Position numbers and translations under genes: made by a program
Shown here: positions 22,152 through 31,487 of the stretch, one piece after another
Layout: the number at the start of each line of letters is the position of its first letter
Position numbering within the stretch: the stretch's first letter is position 1
The notes under the pieces: model-generated
Databases searched by the model: none
What the model saw: only the letters and a program-made list of their open reading frames with translations
Told to the model about the DNA's origin: nothing
From: Xanthobacteraceae bacterium
Lineage (GTDB): Bacteria; Pseudomonadota; Alphaproteobacteria; Rhizobiales; Xanthobacteraceae
Assembly: GCA_031291445.1 (NCBI GenBank)
Contig: JARLJA010000179.1
Span: 1 to 36,189 of the forward strand
Length of the DNA: 36,189 nt
Direction: 5' to 3'

Positions 22152-25109
22152 TCAGTGCGCGTCGTCCCAGTTGGCCGCGGCGCGGGCATCGACCTGCAGC
22201 GGCACCGAGATCGCCACCGCCGGCAGCGCCGCGGTCTGCATGACGTGCCGCACCACCGGGATGGTTGCCTCGACCTCGGCGTCGGGGACCTCGAACACCA
22301 GTTCGTCGTGGACCTGCAGCAGCATCTGCGCCGACAGCTTCGCCTCGGCGAGCGCGCCGTCCATCCGGATCATGGCGCGGCGGATGATGTCGGCGGCGGT
22401 GCCCTGCAGGCGGGCGTTGATGGCGGCGCGCTCGTTGAAGGCCCGCACCGACGGGTTCGACGCCTTGATCTCGGGATAGTGGCACTTGCGACCGAACAGC
22501 GTTTCCACGTAGCCGTGCTCGCGGCAGAAGTCGCGGGTGGCGTCCATGTAGGCGCGGATGCCGGGAAAGCGCTCGAAATATTTCTTGATGTAGGCGCCGG
22601 CCTCCTCGCGCGGAATGCCGAGCTGGTTGGCGAGGCCAAACGCCGAGATGCCGTAGATGATGCCGAAATTGATCGCCTTGGCGCGGCGGCGCACCTCGCC
22701 CGGCATGTCCTTGATCGGCACGCCGAACATCTCCGACGCGGTCATGGCGTGGATGTCGAGGCCGTCCTGGAACGCCTGCTTGAGCACCGGGATGTCGGCG
22801 ATCTCGGCGAGTAGCCGCAGCTCGATCTGCGAATAGTCGGCCGACAGCAGCTTGTGGCCGGGGATGGCGACGAAGGCGCGGCGGATCTTGCGGCCGTCCT
22901 CGGTGCGGACCGGAATGTTCTGCAGGTTCGGCTCCGACGACGACAGCCGCCCCGTGGTGGTGGCGGCGAGCGCGTAGGAGGTGTGGATGCGCTGGGTCTG
23001 CGGATGCACGAAGGTCGGCAGCAGGTCGGTGTAGGTCGACTTCAGCTTGCTGACGCCGCGCCATTCCAGGACCTTCTTGGGGAATTCGAAGCCCTGCTCG
23101 GCGAGGTCGTCGAGGATCGAGGCCGAGGTCGACCACGCGCCGGTCTTGGTCTTGGTGCCGCCCGGCAGTCCCATCTTGCCGAACATGATGTCGCCGAGCT
23201 GCTTGGGGCTTCCCGGGTTGATGGGTTCGCCGGCCATGTCGCGGATCTCGGCCTCGAGCCGCGCCGCGGTCTGGGCGAACTCGCCCGACAGCCGCGACAG
23301 CACCTGGCGGTCGATCGAGATGCCGCGCCGCTCCATGCGGGCGAGCACCGCGACCATCGGCCGCTCCAGCGTCTCGTAGACCGTGACCTTGCGGTCGGCG
23401 ACGAGGCGCGGCTTCAGCACCTGCCACAGCCGCAGGGTGACGTCGGCGTCCTCGGCGGCGTATTCGGTGGCGCGGTCGAGGGCGACGTGGTCGAAGCTGA
23501 CCTGGTTCTTGCCCGATCCCGCCACCTCGCTGAAGGCGATCGGGGCGTGGCCGAGCCAGGTTTCCGACAGCGCGTCCATGCCGTGGCTGCCGCGCCCGGC
23601 GTCGAGCACGTAGGACATCAGCATGGTGTCGTCGATGGCGGTCAGCGTGATGCCGTGCTGGGCGAACACCAGCGCGTCGAATTTCAGGTTCTGGCCGATC
23701 TTGAGCACGCCGTCGTCCTCGAGCAGCGGCTTGAGGATGGCGAGCGCCTCGGCGATCGCGATCTGTCCGGTGGTGACGCCGCCGGCGAACAGGCCGTCGC
23801 CGCCCTCGCGGTGGATCAGCGGCACGTAGCAGGCCTCATTGGCGTCGAGCGCCAGCGAGAAGCCGACCAGATCGGCCTGCATCGGATCGAGGCTGGTGGT
23901 CTCGGTGTCGACCGCGACATGGCCCTGGTCCTTGGCGCGGTCGACCCAGCGCTGCAGCTCCTTGGCGTTGCGCACGGTCGCATACTTGCCGCGGTCGAAC
24001 CTGGCGTTGCGCGCCGCTTCCGCACGGGCGGCGGCGAGGCGCTGCGGCGTCAGTGCGCCGTCGGCGGCAACCGTCGGCTTGGCGGCGGGTTTGGCGCCGC
24101 CGGCCGTGGTGGCCGCAGCGGAGGCCGCAGCCGCATCGCTTCTGAGATGCGCGTCGGGGGTGATGTCGGATGGATCGAGCTCGGCATAGTCGGCGACCCG
24201 CCGGGTCAGGGTCGTGAACTCCATCGCCTTGAGGAAGGCGATCAGCTTGCGGGCGTCGGGCTCGTGGACCGCGAGATCGTCGAGCGGCACGTTGAGCGCG
24301 ACGTGATCGTCGAGCTGGACCAGCTGGCGCGAGATCCGCGCCTTGTCGGCGTACTCGACCAGCGCCTCGCGCCGCTTCGGCTGCTTGATCTCGCCGGCCC
24401 GCGCCAGCAGGGTGTCGAGATCGCCGTATTCGGTGATGAGCTGCGCCGCGGTCTTGACCCCGATGCCGGGCACGCCGGGCACGTTGTCGACCGAGTCCCC
24501 GGCCAGCGCCTGGACGTCGACCACCTTGTCGGGCGGCACGCCGAACTTCTCGATCACCTCGGCGACGCCGATGCGGCGGTCCTTCATGGTGTCGTACATG
24601 ATGACGCCGTCGGTCACGAGCTGCATCAGGTCCTTGTCGGACGACACGATGGTGGCGGTGGCGCCGCGCGCGGTGGCCTCGCGGACATAGGTGGCGATCA
24701 GGTCGTCGGCCTCGAAGCCGCCCTGCTCGATGCAGGGCAGGTCGAAGGCCTTCACCGCCTCGCGGATCAGGGCGAATTGCGGGATCAGGTCGTCGGGCGC
24801 CGGCGGCCGGTGCGCCTTGTAGTCGGGATAGAGCGCGTTGCGGAAGGTGGTCTCCGACTTGTCGAACACGATGGCCAGATGGGTCGGCCGGTGCTCCTGC
24901 GGCATGTCGCGCAGCAATTTCCACAGCATGTTGCAGAAGCCGAGCACGGCGTTGACCTGCAGCCCGTCGGACTTGCGGTTGAGCGGCGGCAGCGCGTGGT
25001 AGGCGCGGAAGATGTAGGACGAGCCGTCGACCAGGAAGACATGGTCGCCCGCGCCCGGCGCGGCCGCGATGGAAGGCGTGGCCGCCTTGGTATTCGGTTG
25101 TTTCGACAT
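22152..25109 (-). CDS. polA: DNA polymerase I
   Basis: This 985-residue polymerase has all three domains. The N-terminal 5'-3' exonuclease shows FLVDGSSYIFRAYHALP and GFEADDLIATY, and an H3TH region GDSVDNVPGVPGIGVKTA. An Ala-rich linker follows. The 3'-5' exonuclease keeps the DTETTSLD motif and YAAEDADVTLRL, so proofreading appears intact. The polymerase domain shows motif A DYSQIELR, motif B RRRAKAINFGIIYG and motif C VHDELVFE. The ATG at 25109 (MSKQPNTKAA) is chosen over the longer frame upstream. It functions in Okazaki-fragment maturation and repair, and is transcribed alone. Confidence 0.97.
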   Translation of the reverse strand: MSKQPNTKAATPSIAAAPGAGDHVFLVDGSSYIFRAYHALPPLNRKSDGLQVNAVLGFCNMLWKLLRDMPQEHRPTHLAIVFDKSETTFRNALYPDYKAHRPPAPDDLIPQFALIREAVKAFDLPCIEQGGFEADDLIATYVREATARGATATIVSSDKDLMQLVTDGVIMYDTMKDRRIGVAEVIEKFGVPPDKVVDVQALAGDSVDNVPGVPGIGVKTAAQLITEYGDLDTLLARAGEIKQPKRREALVEYADKARISRQLVQLDDHVALNVPLDDLAVHEPDARKLIAFLKAMEFTTLTRRVADYAELDPSDITPDAHLRSDAAAASAAATTAGGAKPAAKPTVAADGALTPQRLAAARAEAARNARFDRGKYATVRNAKELQRWVDRAKDQGHVAVDTETTSLDPMQADLVGFSLALDANEACYVPLIHREGGDGLFAGGVTTGQIAIAEALAILKPLLEDDGVLKIGQNLKFDALVFAQHGITLTAIDDTMLMSYVLDAGRGSHGMDALSETWLGHAPIAFSEVAGSGKNQVSFDHVALDRATEYAAEDADVTLRLWQVLKPRLVADRKVTVYETLERPMVAVLARMERRGISIDRQVLSRLSGEFAQTAARLEAEIRDMAGEPINPGSPKQLGDIMFGKMGLPGGTKTKTGAWSTSASILDDLAEQGFEFPKKVLEWRGVSKLKSTYTDLLPTFVHPQTQRIHTSYALAATTTGRLSSSEPNLQNIPVRTEDGRKIRRAFVAIPGHKLLSADYSQIELRLLAEIADIPVLKQAFQDGLDIHAMTASEMFGVPIKDMPGEVRRRAKAINFGIIYGISAFGLANQLGIPREEAGAYIKKYFERFPGIRAYMDATRDFCREHGYVETLFGRKCHYPEIKASNPSVRAFNERAAINARLQGTAADIIRRAMIRMDGALAEAKLSAQMLLQVHDELVFEVPDAEVEATIPVVRHVMQTAALPAVAISVPLQVDARAAANWDDAH

Positions 25110-25223
25110 GGCGCCAATGTAGGGAGTTTTGCCGCCGATGGCACCCGTTCCGCGGCCGCTGCACACGGGATTTTTCCGATTATTTTGCCCGGATGCCGGC
25201 GTCCTTTCGTGGCCGCGGCGCCG

Positions 25224-26312
25224 TCAGTGCGCGGCCTGGAGCACCTGGCGCGGCTTCGCCGGCGCGATCCAGAACCGCGCCGGCCGCGTGAACAGGAAAT
25301 CGAGCCGTGCGGCGCGTGCCGCCCACCAGATCATGAGCGCGCCGGTGACGCCGGCGATGGTCACCAGCAGCGAGACCATGCCGATGTCGGCGGGCACGCC
25401 GACCTTGAGCAGCGCCGTCCGCGCCGCCGCCATCGGCAGGAAGAACGCCAGATAAATCACCAGCGAATGCTCGCCGCAGTAACGCAGCCAGTCGAGGCGG
25501 TGTGCGCGCGCCAGAAGCGTGCCGGTGGCGACCACGGCGATTGCGCCGGCGAAGCCGAGCACGAGCGAGACCAGCGGCCACTGGCTCGCGCCCGCGTGCA
25601 CGATGGCGCCGTTGACGACCGCCCACAGCGCGAGCCCGGCGAGCGCGGCGCGCGGGTTGCCGCGGACGCGGTCCGACAGCGCGAACACCGCATTCGCGAA
25701 CAGGTAGCCGGCGTAGAAATAGACGAAGCGCGCGGCGAATTCGTCGATCACGGTCCAGCCGGTGGTGACGTGCAGCGTTTCGAGCGCGGCGGCCGCCACC
25801 AGGATCAGCCACGGCGGGGCGCCCCTGGTCAGCTTGGTGACGACGAAGAAGATCGGCAGCAGGTAGATGAACCACAGCGTGCCGAACGGCTCGATGAAGG
25901 CGAGGAGGTACTGTTCCCCGACATGGGCCCAGCCGGCTTCGGCGGCGAAAGACGGCGCCTTGACCGCGAACTGGATGGTCAGCCACAGCAGGTAGAAGTA
26001 GGCGAAATGCACCACCTTGCGGTCGGCATAGGTGCGCCAGTCGCGGTCGATCACCCGCGCCAGGAACAGTCCGGAAATGAGGAAGAAATCCGGCATCCGG
26101 AACGGCTTGGCGAAGGCCACCACCAAGTGCATGAAGCCTTCGTGGCCGGCGGCCAGCCCGACGCCGAGCGTCGAATGCATCATCACCACCATGACGATGC
26201 AGATGCCCTTGGCGTAGTCGACCCAGTCGACCCGCGGCGCCATGGCGAAGCGGCCGACACCGGTGACTGCTGTGCCGTCCCGGCTCACGGGTGCGTCGTT
26301 TCGTGCCAGCAT
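25224..26312 (-). CDS. Acyltransferase-3 family membrane protein
   Basis: This protein of about 362 residues has roughly ten hydrophobic segments. The N-terminal RVDWVDYAKGICIVMVVMMHS is the acyltransferase-3 opening, with the conserved histidine in the first membrane helix, and FRMPDFFLISGLFLAR is the second family motif. Such enzymes O-acylate envelope glycans or lipids. The start is uncertain: ATG at 26312 is chosen, and TTG at 26330 or ATG further in are possible. It is divergent from hrpB and has no neighbours that reveal the substrate. Confidence 0.85.
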   Translation of the reverse strand: MLARNDAPVSRDGTAVTGVGRFAMAPRVDWVDYAKGICIVMVVMMHSTLGVGLAAGHEGFMHLVVAFAKPFRMPDFFLISGLFLARVIDRDWRTYADRKVVHFAYFYLLWLTIQFAVKAPSFAAEAGWAHVGEQYLLAFIEPFGTLWFIYLLPIFFVVTKLTRGAPPWLILVAAAALETLHVTTGWTVIDEFAARFVYFYAGYLFANAVFALSDRVRGNPRAALAGLALWAVVNGAIVHAGASQWPLVSLVLGFAGAIAVVATGTLLARAHRLDWLRYCGEHSLVIYLAFFLPMAAARTALLKVGVPADIGMVSLLVTIAGVTGALMIWWAARAARLDFLFTRPARFWIAPAKPRQVLQAAH

Positions 26313-26454
26313 CGGATGACTTTCGCACAAACCGGTTTCATTTCTCCTTATGATGGCAAGATCCGGACCGCTGCGCGGATCTCGTCAGGCCCCGGGGCCT
26401 CTGCTATGAGGCGCCACCGAAGCCGCGGCGTTAACCACGTGCGCGGCGCAGACC

Positions 26455-28941
26455 ATGGCTCCTTCCTTGCGCGCGTTCGACAGCCCCCTTCCCATAGACG
26501 CCGCCCTGCCGGACCTGCTGGCCACGCTCGAGGCGCGGTCCTGCGCGGTGCTGGTGGCGCCGCCGGGCGCCGGCAAGACCACCCGGGTGCCGCTCGCCCT
26601 GCTCGACGCCGCCTTCATCGGCGACCGCAAGATCATCGTGCTGGAGCCGCGCCGGGTGGCGGCGCGCGCCAGCGCCGAGCGCATGGCGCGCACGCTGGGC
26701 GAGAGCGTCGGCGAGACAGTGGGCTACCGCGTGCGCTTCGGCACCAAGGTGTCGCGCCGGACCCGCATCGAGGTCGTCACCGAGGGGATCTTCACCCGCC
26801 AGATCCTCGACGACCCGGAACTCACGGGCATCGCCGCCGTGCTGTTCGACGAGTTCCACGAGCGCTCGCTCGACGCCGACCTCGGCCTGGCGCTGGCGCG
26901 CGACGCCCAGCAGGGGCTGCGCGACGACCTGCGCCTGCTGGTGATGTCGGCGACGCTGGACGGCGCCCGCGTCGCGAAGCTTCTCGGCGAGGCGCCGGTG
27001 ATCAGCAGCGAAGGCCGCGCCTTTGCGGTTGAGACCCGCTACGTCGGCCGCAAGACCGACATGCCGATCGAGCGCCAGATGGCCGATACCATCGCCACCG
27101 CGCTGCGCGCCGACCCCGGCTCGGTGCTGGCGTTCCTGCCCGGCGCCGCCGAGATCCGCCGCGCCGCGAGCCTGTTGTCCGAGCGGGTGCATGATCCGGC
27201 GGTGGAGATCGTTTCGCTGTTCGGTGCGCTCGACGCCGCAACGCAAGACCGCGCCATCGCGCCGGCGCCGCCGGGCCGGCGCAAGGTGGTGCTGGCGACC
27301 TCGATCGCGGAAACCTCGCTCACCATCGAGGGCGTGCGCATCGTGGTCGACTGCGGGCTCTCGCGGGTGCCGCGCTACGAGCCGGACATCGGGCTGACGC
27401 GGCTGGAGACCGTGCGCGCCTCGCGCGCGGCGGTCGACCAGCGCCGCGGCCGCGCCGGCCGCACCGAGCCCGGGGTCTGCTACCGGCTGTGGGACGAACC
27501 GCAGACGGCCTCGCTGGAGGCCTATACCCGGCCCGAGATCCTGTCCTCGGACCTCTCCAGCCTGCTGCTCGACCTCGCGTCCTGGGGTGTAGCGGACCCG
27601 TCGCAGCTGGCGTTTCTCGATCCGCCGCCGGCGCCGGCGCTCAGCGAGGCGCGGACCCTGCTCGAGGAACTCGATGCGCTGGACGCCGACGGCCGCATCA
27701 CCGCGGAGGGCAAGAGTCTGCGGGCGCTGGCGCTGCCGCCGCGGCTGGCGCGCATGATCGTCGACAGCGTCCGCCAGGGCGCCGGCCACGAGGCGGCGCT
27801 GTGCGCGGCGGTGCTGACCGAACGCGGCCTCGGCGGCGACAGCGTCGATCTCGAGGCGCGGCTCGACAACCTGCGCCGCGACCGCTCGCCGCGCGGCGCC
27901 AGCGCGCGGCAGATGGCGGAACGCTGGGTGGCGCAGGTCAAGGCCGCCGGCGCCAAGCCGGCCGAAGACGGCGCGCTGTCGACCGGGCTGATCCTGGCGC
28001 TGGCGTTTCCCGATCGCGTGGCGCGCAACCGCGGCAACGGCAGCTTCCTGCTCGCCAACGGTCGCGGCGCCATGATCGATCCGACCGCGGCGCTGTCCCG
28101 CGCGCCGTTCGTCGCGGTGGCGGAATTGACCGGCACCGCGGCGCAGGGCCGCATCCTGCTGGCGGCGGCCCTGACCGCGGAGGAAATCGAGGCGCAATTC
28201 GCAGCCCATATCGCGACCCAGGACGAAATCAGTTTCGACCGTAACGCCGCGGCGCTGCGCGCCCGCCGCCGCCGCCGGCTGCACGCCATCACGCTGTCGG
28301 ACCAGCCGCTGCCGATCGCGCCGTCGCTCGACACCGCGCGGGTGTTCGCCGACGGCCTCGTCGCGCTCGGGCTGGACCGCCTGCCGTGGTCGAAGCCGCT
28401 GAAGCAGTGGCGCGACCGCGTCATGTTCCTCCGGGCGTCGGCGCCGGAGCAGTGGCCCGACCTGTCGGATGCCGCGCTCGCCGAGGGGCGCGCGGACTGG
28501 CTGGCGCCGGCGCTTGCCGACAAGACGGCGCTGGCGCAGCTCTCGGCGGGCGACCTGTCCGACGCGGTGATGGCGCTGTTGCCGTGGGACCTGCGCCAGC
28601 GGCTCGACCGCGAGGCACCGACCCATTTCGAGGCGCCGACCGGCTCGATGATCCCGATCGACTACGAGGCCGAGGAGGGCGCCAAGATCTCGGTCCGGCT
28701 GCAGGAGCTGTTCGGTCTCAACCGCCATCCCGCGGTGGCGCAGGACCGGGTCCCGCTGGTGGTCGAACTGCTGTCGCCGGCCCATCGCCCGGTCCAGGTC
28801 ACCCGTGACCTGCCGGGCTTCTGGCGCGGCAGCTATGCCGCGGTGCGCGCCGACCTGCGCGGCCGCTACCCGCGCCATCCCTGGCCGGAAGATCCCGCCA
28901 CCGCGGCTCCGACCCGCCGGGCCAAACCGCGCGGAACCTGA
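26455..28941 (+). CDS. hrpB: ATP-dependent helicase HrpB
   Basis: This 828-residue DEAH-type helicase has Walker A APPGAGKTTRVPLALL (near 35-50), LEPRRVAARASAERMA (motif Ia), DEFHERSLDADLGLAL (motif II, DEFH), MSATLDG (motif III), TSIAETSLTIEGVRIVVDCG (motif V) and QRRGRAGRTEPGVCYRLW (motif VI). The C-terminal HrpB-specific region is present, so the length is normal. HrpB is a putative RNA helicase whose role is not settled in most bacteria. The start at 26455 has a weak ribosome-binding site. Confidence 0.95.
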   Translation: MAPSLRAFDSPLPIDAALPDLLATLEARSCAVLVAPPGAGKTTRVPLALLDAAFIGDRKIIVLEPRRVAARASAERMARTLGESVGETVGYRVRFGTKVSRRTRIEVVTEGIFTRQILDDPELTGIAAVLFDEFHERSLDADLGLALARDAQQGLRDDLRLLVMSATLDGARVAKLLGEAPVISSEGRAFAVETRYVGRKTDMPIERQMADTIATALRADPGSVLAFLPGAAEIRRAASLLSERVHDPAVEIVSLFGALDAATQDRAIAPAPPGRRKVVLATSIAETSLTIEGVRIVVDCGLSRVPRYEPDIGLTRLETVRASRAAVDQRRGRAGRTEPGVCYRLWDEPQTASLEAYTRPEILSSDLSSLLLDLASWGVADPSQLAFLDPPPAPALSEARTLLEELDALDADGRITAEGKSLRALALPPRLARMIVDSVRQGAGHEAALCAAVLTERGLGGDSVDLEARLDNLRRDRSPRGASARQMAERWVAQVKAAGAKPAEDGALSTGLILALAFPDRVARNRGNGSFLLANGRGAMIDPTAALSRAPFVAVAELTGTAAQGRILLAAALTAEEIEAQFAAHIATQDEISFDRNAAALRARRRRRLHAITLSDQPLPIAPSLDTARVFADGLVALGLDRLPWSKPLKQWRDRVMFLRASAPEQWPDLSDAALAEGRADWLAPALADKTALAQLSAGDLSDAVMALLPWDLRQRLDREAPTHFEAPTGSMIPIDYEAEEGAKISVRLQELFGLNRHPAVAQDRVPLVVELLSPAHRPVQVTRDLPGFWRGSYAAVRADLRGRYPRHPWPEDPATAAPTRRAKPRGT

Positions 28942-28987
28942 TACCAGCCGTTAACGCTTCGCTCACCCTTTTCGCCGAAACAGGCGG

Positions 28988-29009
28988 GGGCCGCTGCCGC
29001 AGGCGGCCC
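28988..29009 (+). terminator. GC-rich hairpin after hrpB
   Basis: Seven-base arms GGGCCGC and GCGGCCC with an eight-base loop lie 46 bp after the hrpB stop and 57 bp before the next gene. No U tract follows, so it may be only a pausing or attenuation structure. Confidence 0.3.
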
Positions 29010-29066
29010 GCTTGGGGCCGCGCCGTGGTTCAATCGGTGGCAGCTGGTTTGGACAGGCGTTTGGCC

Positions 29067-29594
29067 ATGCGTCACATTCTGATTTTCGCCGCCATCATGA
29101 TCGTCGCCGGGACCTACATGGCCCAGCAGGCGGACCGCATGACCACGGCCCAGGCCAAGCCGGCCCAGGCCCTCGCGGCAGCCCAGCTCTCGGCGCAGGC
29201 CGACGGCCGCGGCGTCAGCGTCAGCAACCGGACCGTGGTGATCCCGCGCGACGGCCGCGGCCATTTCCAGGCCGACGCCCGCATCGAGGGCCAGCGTCTC
29301 TCCTTCATGATCGATACCGGCGCCTCGGTGATCGCGCTCAACGAAAGCGCCGCGGCGCGCATCGGGCTCTACCCCCGGCCGGGCGACTACCAGGCGACGG
29401 TTTCCACCGCCAACGGCAAGGTCAGGGCCGCGCCGGTCCGGCTCGCCAGCGTCGATGTCGGCGGTCTGGTCGTGCACGACGTGGCGGCGATGGTGCTGCC
29501 CGACGAGGCGCTGAGCGAGAACCTGCTCGGCATGTCCTACCTGTCGCGGCTGAAGCGCTTCGAACTCGCCAACGGCGAGATGGTGCTGCAGTAA
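29067..29594 (+). CDS. Retropepsin-like aspartic protease, membrane-anchored
   Basis: This 175-residue protein has an N-terminal membrane or signal segment (ILIFAAIMIVAGTYMA), an Ala/Gln-rich linker and a single retropepsin-like domain. The catalytic Asp is Asp83 in FMIDTGASVIALNESAA. Features such as ANGKVRAAPVRL and ENLLGMSYLSRLKRFEL near the end fit the bacterial clan AA family often labelled TIGR02281. It should face the periplasm; the substrate is unknown. The ATG at 29067 has GGACAGG upstream; an earlier ATG at 29025 is less likely. Confidence 0.88.
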   Translation: MRHILIFAAIMIVAGTYMAQQADRMTTAQAKPAQALAAAQLSAQADGRGVSVSNRTVVIPRDGRGHFQADARIEGQRLSFMIDTGASVIALNESAAARIGLYPRPGDYQATVSTANGKVRAAPVRLASVDVGGLVVHDVAAMVLPDEALSENLLGMSYLSRLKRFELANGEMVLQ

Positions 29595-29752
29595 ATTCGG
29601 GCACCGAACGGATCATCGGCGCCCCTGCGCTGTTACCGTTGCGCCGCAATTGCCGGCTAAGAAGTCCGCAGTCGATCGTCCTTCCTCACCCTTTCCAGAG
29701 CACCCGGCGTCCGCTAAGTGCTTGACAGTTTTGCCCTCCACGAGGTCGCCTG

Positions 29753-31249
29753 ATGTTTCCGAAGCCGAAAGCCGCGCTGACGCCGAATACCTACGCCTAC
29801 GAGTCAGAGCCGATGGTCAAGGCCACCGGCTTCCGCGAGTACGACGCGCGCTGGCTGTTCGGCAAGGAAATCAACCTGATGGGCGTCCAGGCCCTGGGCA
29901 TGGGGCTCGGCACCCTGATCGCCGAGCTCGGCCAGAAGCAGGAGATCGTCACCGGCCACGATTTCCGCAGCTATTCGGCCTCGATCAAATACGCGCTGAT
30001 CTCCGGGCTGATGGCGGCGGGCTGCAAGGTCCACGACATCGGGCTGGCGGTGACGCCGATGGCCTATTTCGCCCAGTTCGATCTCGACGTGCCCTGCGTC
30101 GCCATGGTCACCGCGTCCCACAACGACAACGGCTGGACCGGGGTCAAGATGGGCGCCAACCGGCCGCTGACCTTCGGCCCCGACGAGATGACGCGGCTGA
30201 AGGAGATCGTGCTGGCCGCCGAATTCAAGACCGGCGCCGGCTCCTACCAGTTCCACGAGAACTTCCCCGCGCGCTACATCGCCGACCTCACCAACCGGCC
30301 GAAGCTCAAGCGCAAGCTCAAGGTGGTGGTGGCGTGCGGCAACGGCACCGCCGGCGCATTCGCGCCCAAGGTGATGGAGGCGATCGGCTGCGAGGTGGTC
30401 CCGCTCGACGTCGAGCTCGACCACACCTTTCCGAAATACAATCCGAACCCCGAGGACATGGAGATGCTCCACGCCATCCGCGACGCGGTGCTGGAGCACA
30501 AGGCCGACGTCGGGCTGGGCTTCGACGGCGACGGCGACCGCTGCGGCGTGGTCGACAACACCGGCGAGGAGATCTTCGCCGACAAGGTCGGCGTGCTGCT
30601 CGCCCGCGACATGTCGGCGCTGCACCCCGGCGCGCAGTTCGTGGTCGACGTCAAGTCGACCGGGCTGTTCGTCACCGATCCGGTGCTGATCAAGCAGGGC
30701 GTGAAGGCGACCTACTGGAAGACCGGGCATTCCTACATGAAGCGCCGGACCCACGAGCTCAAGGCGCTCGCCGGCTTCGAGAAGTCGGGCCATTTCTTCT
30801 TCAACGCGCCGGTCGGCCGCGGCTACGACGACGGCCTGGTGTCGGCGATCGCGATCTGCGAGATGCTCGACCGCGCCAGCGGCAAGTCGATGTCCGACCT
30901 CAAGGACGCGCTGCCCAAGACCTGGTCGTCGCCGACCATGTCGCCGCATTGCGCCGACGAGGCCAAATACGGCATCGTCGCCGAGGTGGTGAAGCACTTC
31001 GAGAAGGCCGAGGCCGATGGCGCCAAGGTCGCGGGGCAGGGGATCCGCGATCTCGTCACCGTCAACGGTGTCCGCGTCACGGTGGCGGACGGCAGCTGGG
31101 GCCTGGTCCGCGCCTCGTCCAACAAGCCCGAACTGGTCGTCGTGGTGGAAAGCCCGGTGTCGGAGCAGCGCATGCGCGACATGTTCGAGGCCATGGACAG
31201 CGTGCTGCGCACCCATCCCGAGGTCGGCGCGTACAATCAGAAGATCTGA
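29753..31249 (+). CDS. Phosphomannomutase/phosphoglucomutase
   Basis: This 498-residue member of the alpha-D-phosphohexomutase family has the phosphoserine loop VTASHNDNGWTGVKMG (Ser122), metal-binding GFDGDGDRCGVVDN (about 256-269), the sugar-specificity region FEKSGHFFFNAP, and a C-terminal phosphate-binding RASSNKPELVVVVES. It interconverts hexose 1- and 6-phosphates for surface polysaccharide precursors. The FEKSGH loop and length fit bifunctional PMM/PGM enzymes of the AlgC/ExoC kind. An AGG-containing site lies before the ATG. A TTGACA at 29720-29725 might be a -35 box, but no matching -10 is evident. Confidence 0.93.
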   Translation: MFPKPKAALTPNTYAYESEPMVKATGFREYDARWLFGKEINLMGVQALGMGLGTLIAELGQKQEIVTGHDFRSYSASIKYALISGLMAAGCKVHDIGLAVTPMAYFAQFDLDVPCVAMVTASHNDNGWTGVKMGANRPLTFGPDEMTRLKEIVLAAEFKTGAGSYQFHENFPARYIADLTNRPKLKRKLKVVVACGNGTAGAFAPKVMEAIGCEVVPLDVELDHTFPKYNPNPEDMEMLHAIRDAVLEHKADVGLGFDGDGDRCGVVDNTGEEIFADKVGVLLARDMSALHPGAQFVVDVKSTGLFVTDPVLIKQGVKATYWKTGHSYMKRRTHELKALAGFEKSGHFFFNAPVGRGYDDGLVSAIAICEMLDRASGKSMSDLKDALPKTWSSPTMSPHCADEAKYGIVAEVVKHFEKAEADGAKVAGQGIRDLVTVNGVRVTVADGSWGLVRASSNKPELVVVVESPVSEQRMRDMFEAMDSVLRTHPEVGAYNQKI

Positions 31250-31255
31250 GGGCCG

Positions 31256-31466
31256 CCATTCCGGGGCGCGCAACGCGCGCGATTGAGGCGAGGCGCCACT
31301 GCAGCTTCAGCGTCATTCCGGGGCGCGCGCAAAGCGCGCGAGCCCGGAAGCCATAACCCCTGTGGTTGTGGTGACCGCCGAGCCGGCCATGCTTCCTGTC
31401 GAATCGCGGCTGCGGCGTATGGATCCCGGGCTCGCCGCCCTATCGGGCGGCGCCCCGGGATGACGC
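31256..31466. repeat. Palindromic intergenic repeat (type C) with a partial second copy
   Basis: A long left arm starting GTCATTCCGGGG (31312-31355) is complementary to a right arm ending CCCCGGGATGACG (31419-31466), with internal GC-rich hairpins. A truncated extra left arm (CCATTCCGGGGCGCGC) lies just before it at 31256. I recall repeats of this type as common in Bradyrhizobium-type genomes. It lies between the convergent phosphohexomutase and Lrp genes. Confidence 0.7.
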
Positions 31467-31487
31467 TCGTGGCTAGAGAGCCGCGCG

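Noticed and set aside
23400-23960. Possible loss of proofreading in DNA polymerase I
   Set aside because: The DTETTSLD motif and the YAAEDAD segment of the 3'-5' exonuclease are present, so the domain looks active.
22854-27032. A very long plus-strand open frame (about 1390 codons) opposite polA and the acyltransferase gene
   Set aside because: It is the complementary-strand shadow of polA and the acyltransferase gene, rich in Arg, Gly, Val and Asp as expected from high GC at third codon positions. The minus-strand genes have complete family motifs.
26431-28878. A long minus-strand open frame opposite hrpB
   Set aside because: hrpB on the plus strand carries all helicase motifs in order; the opposite frame has only shadow composition.
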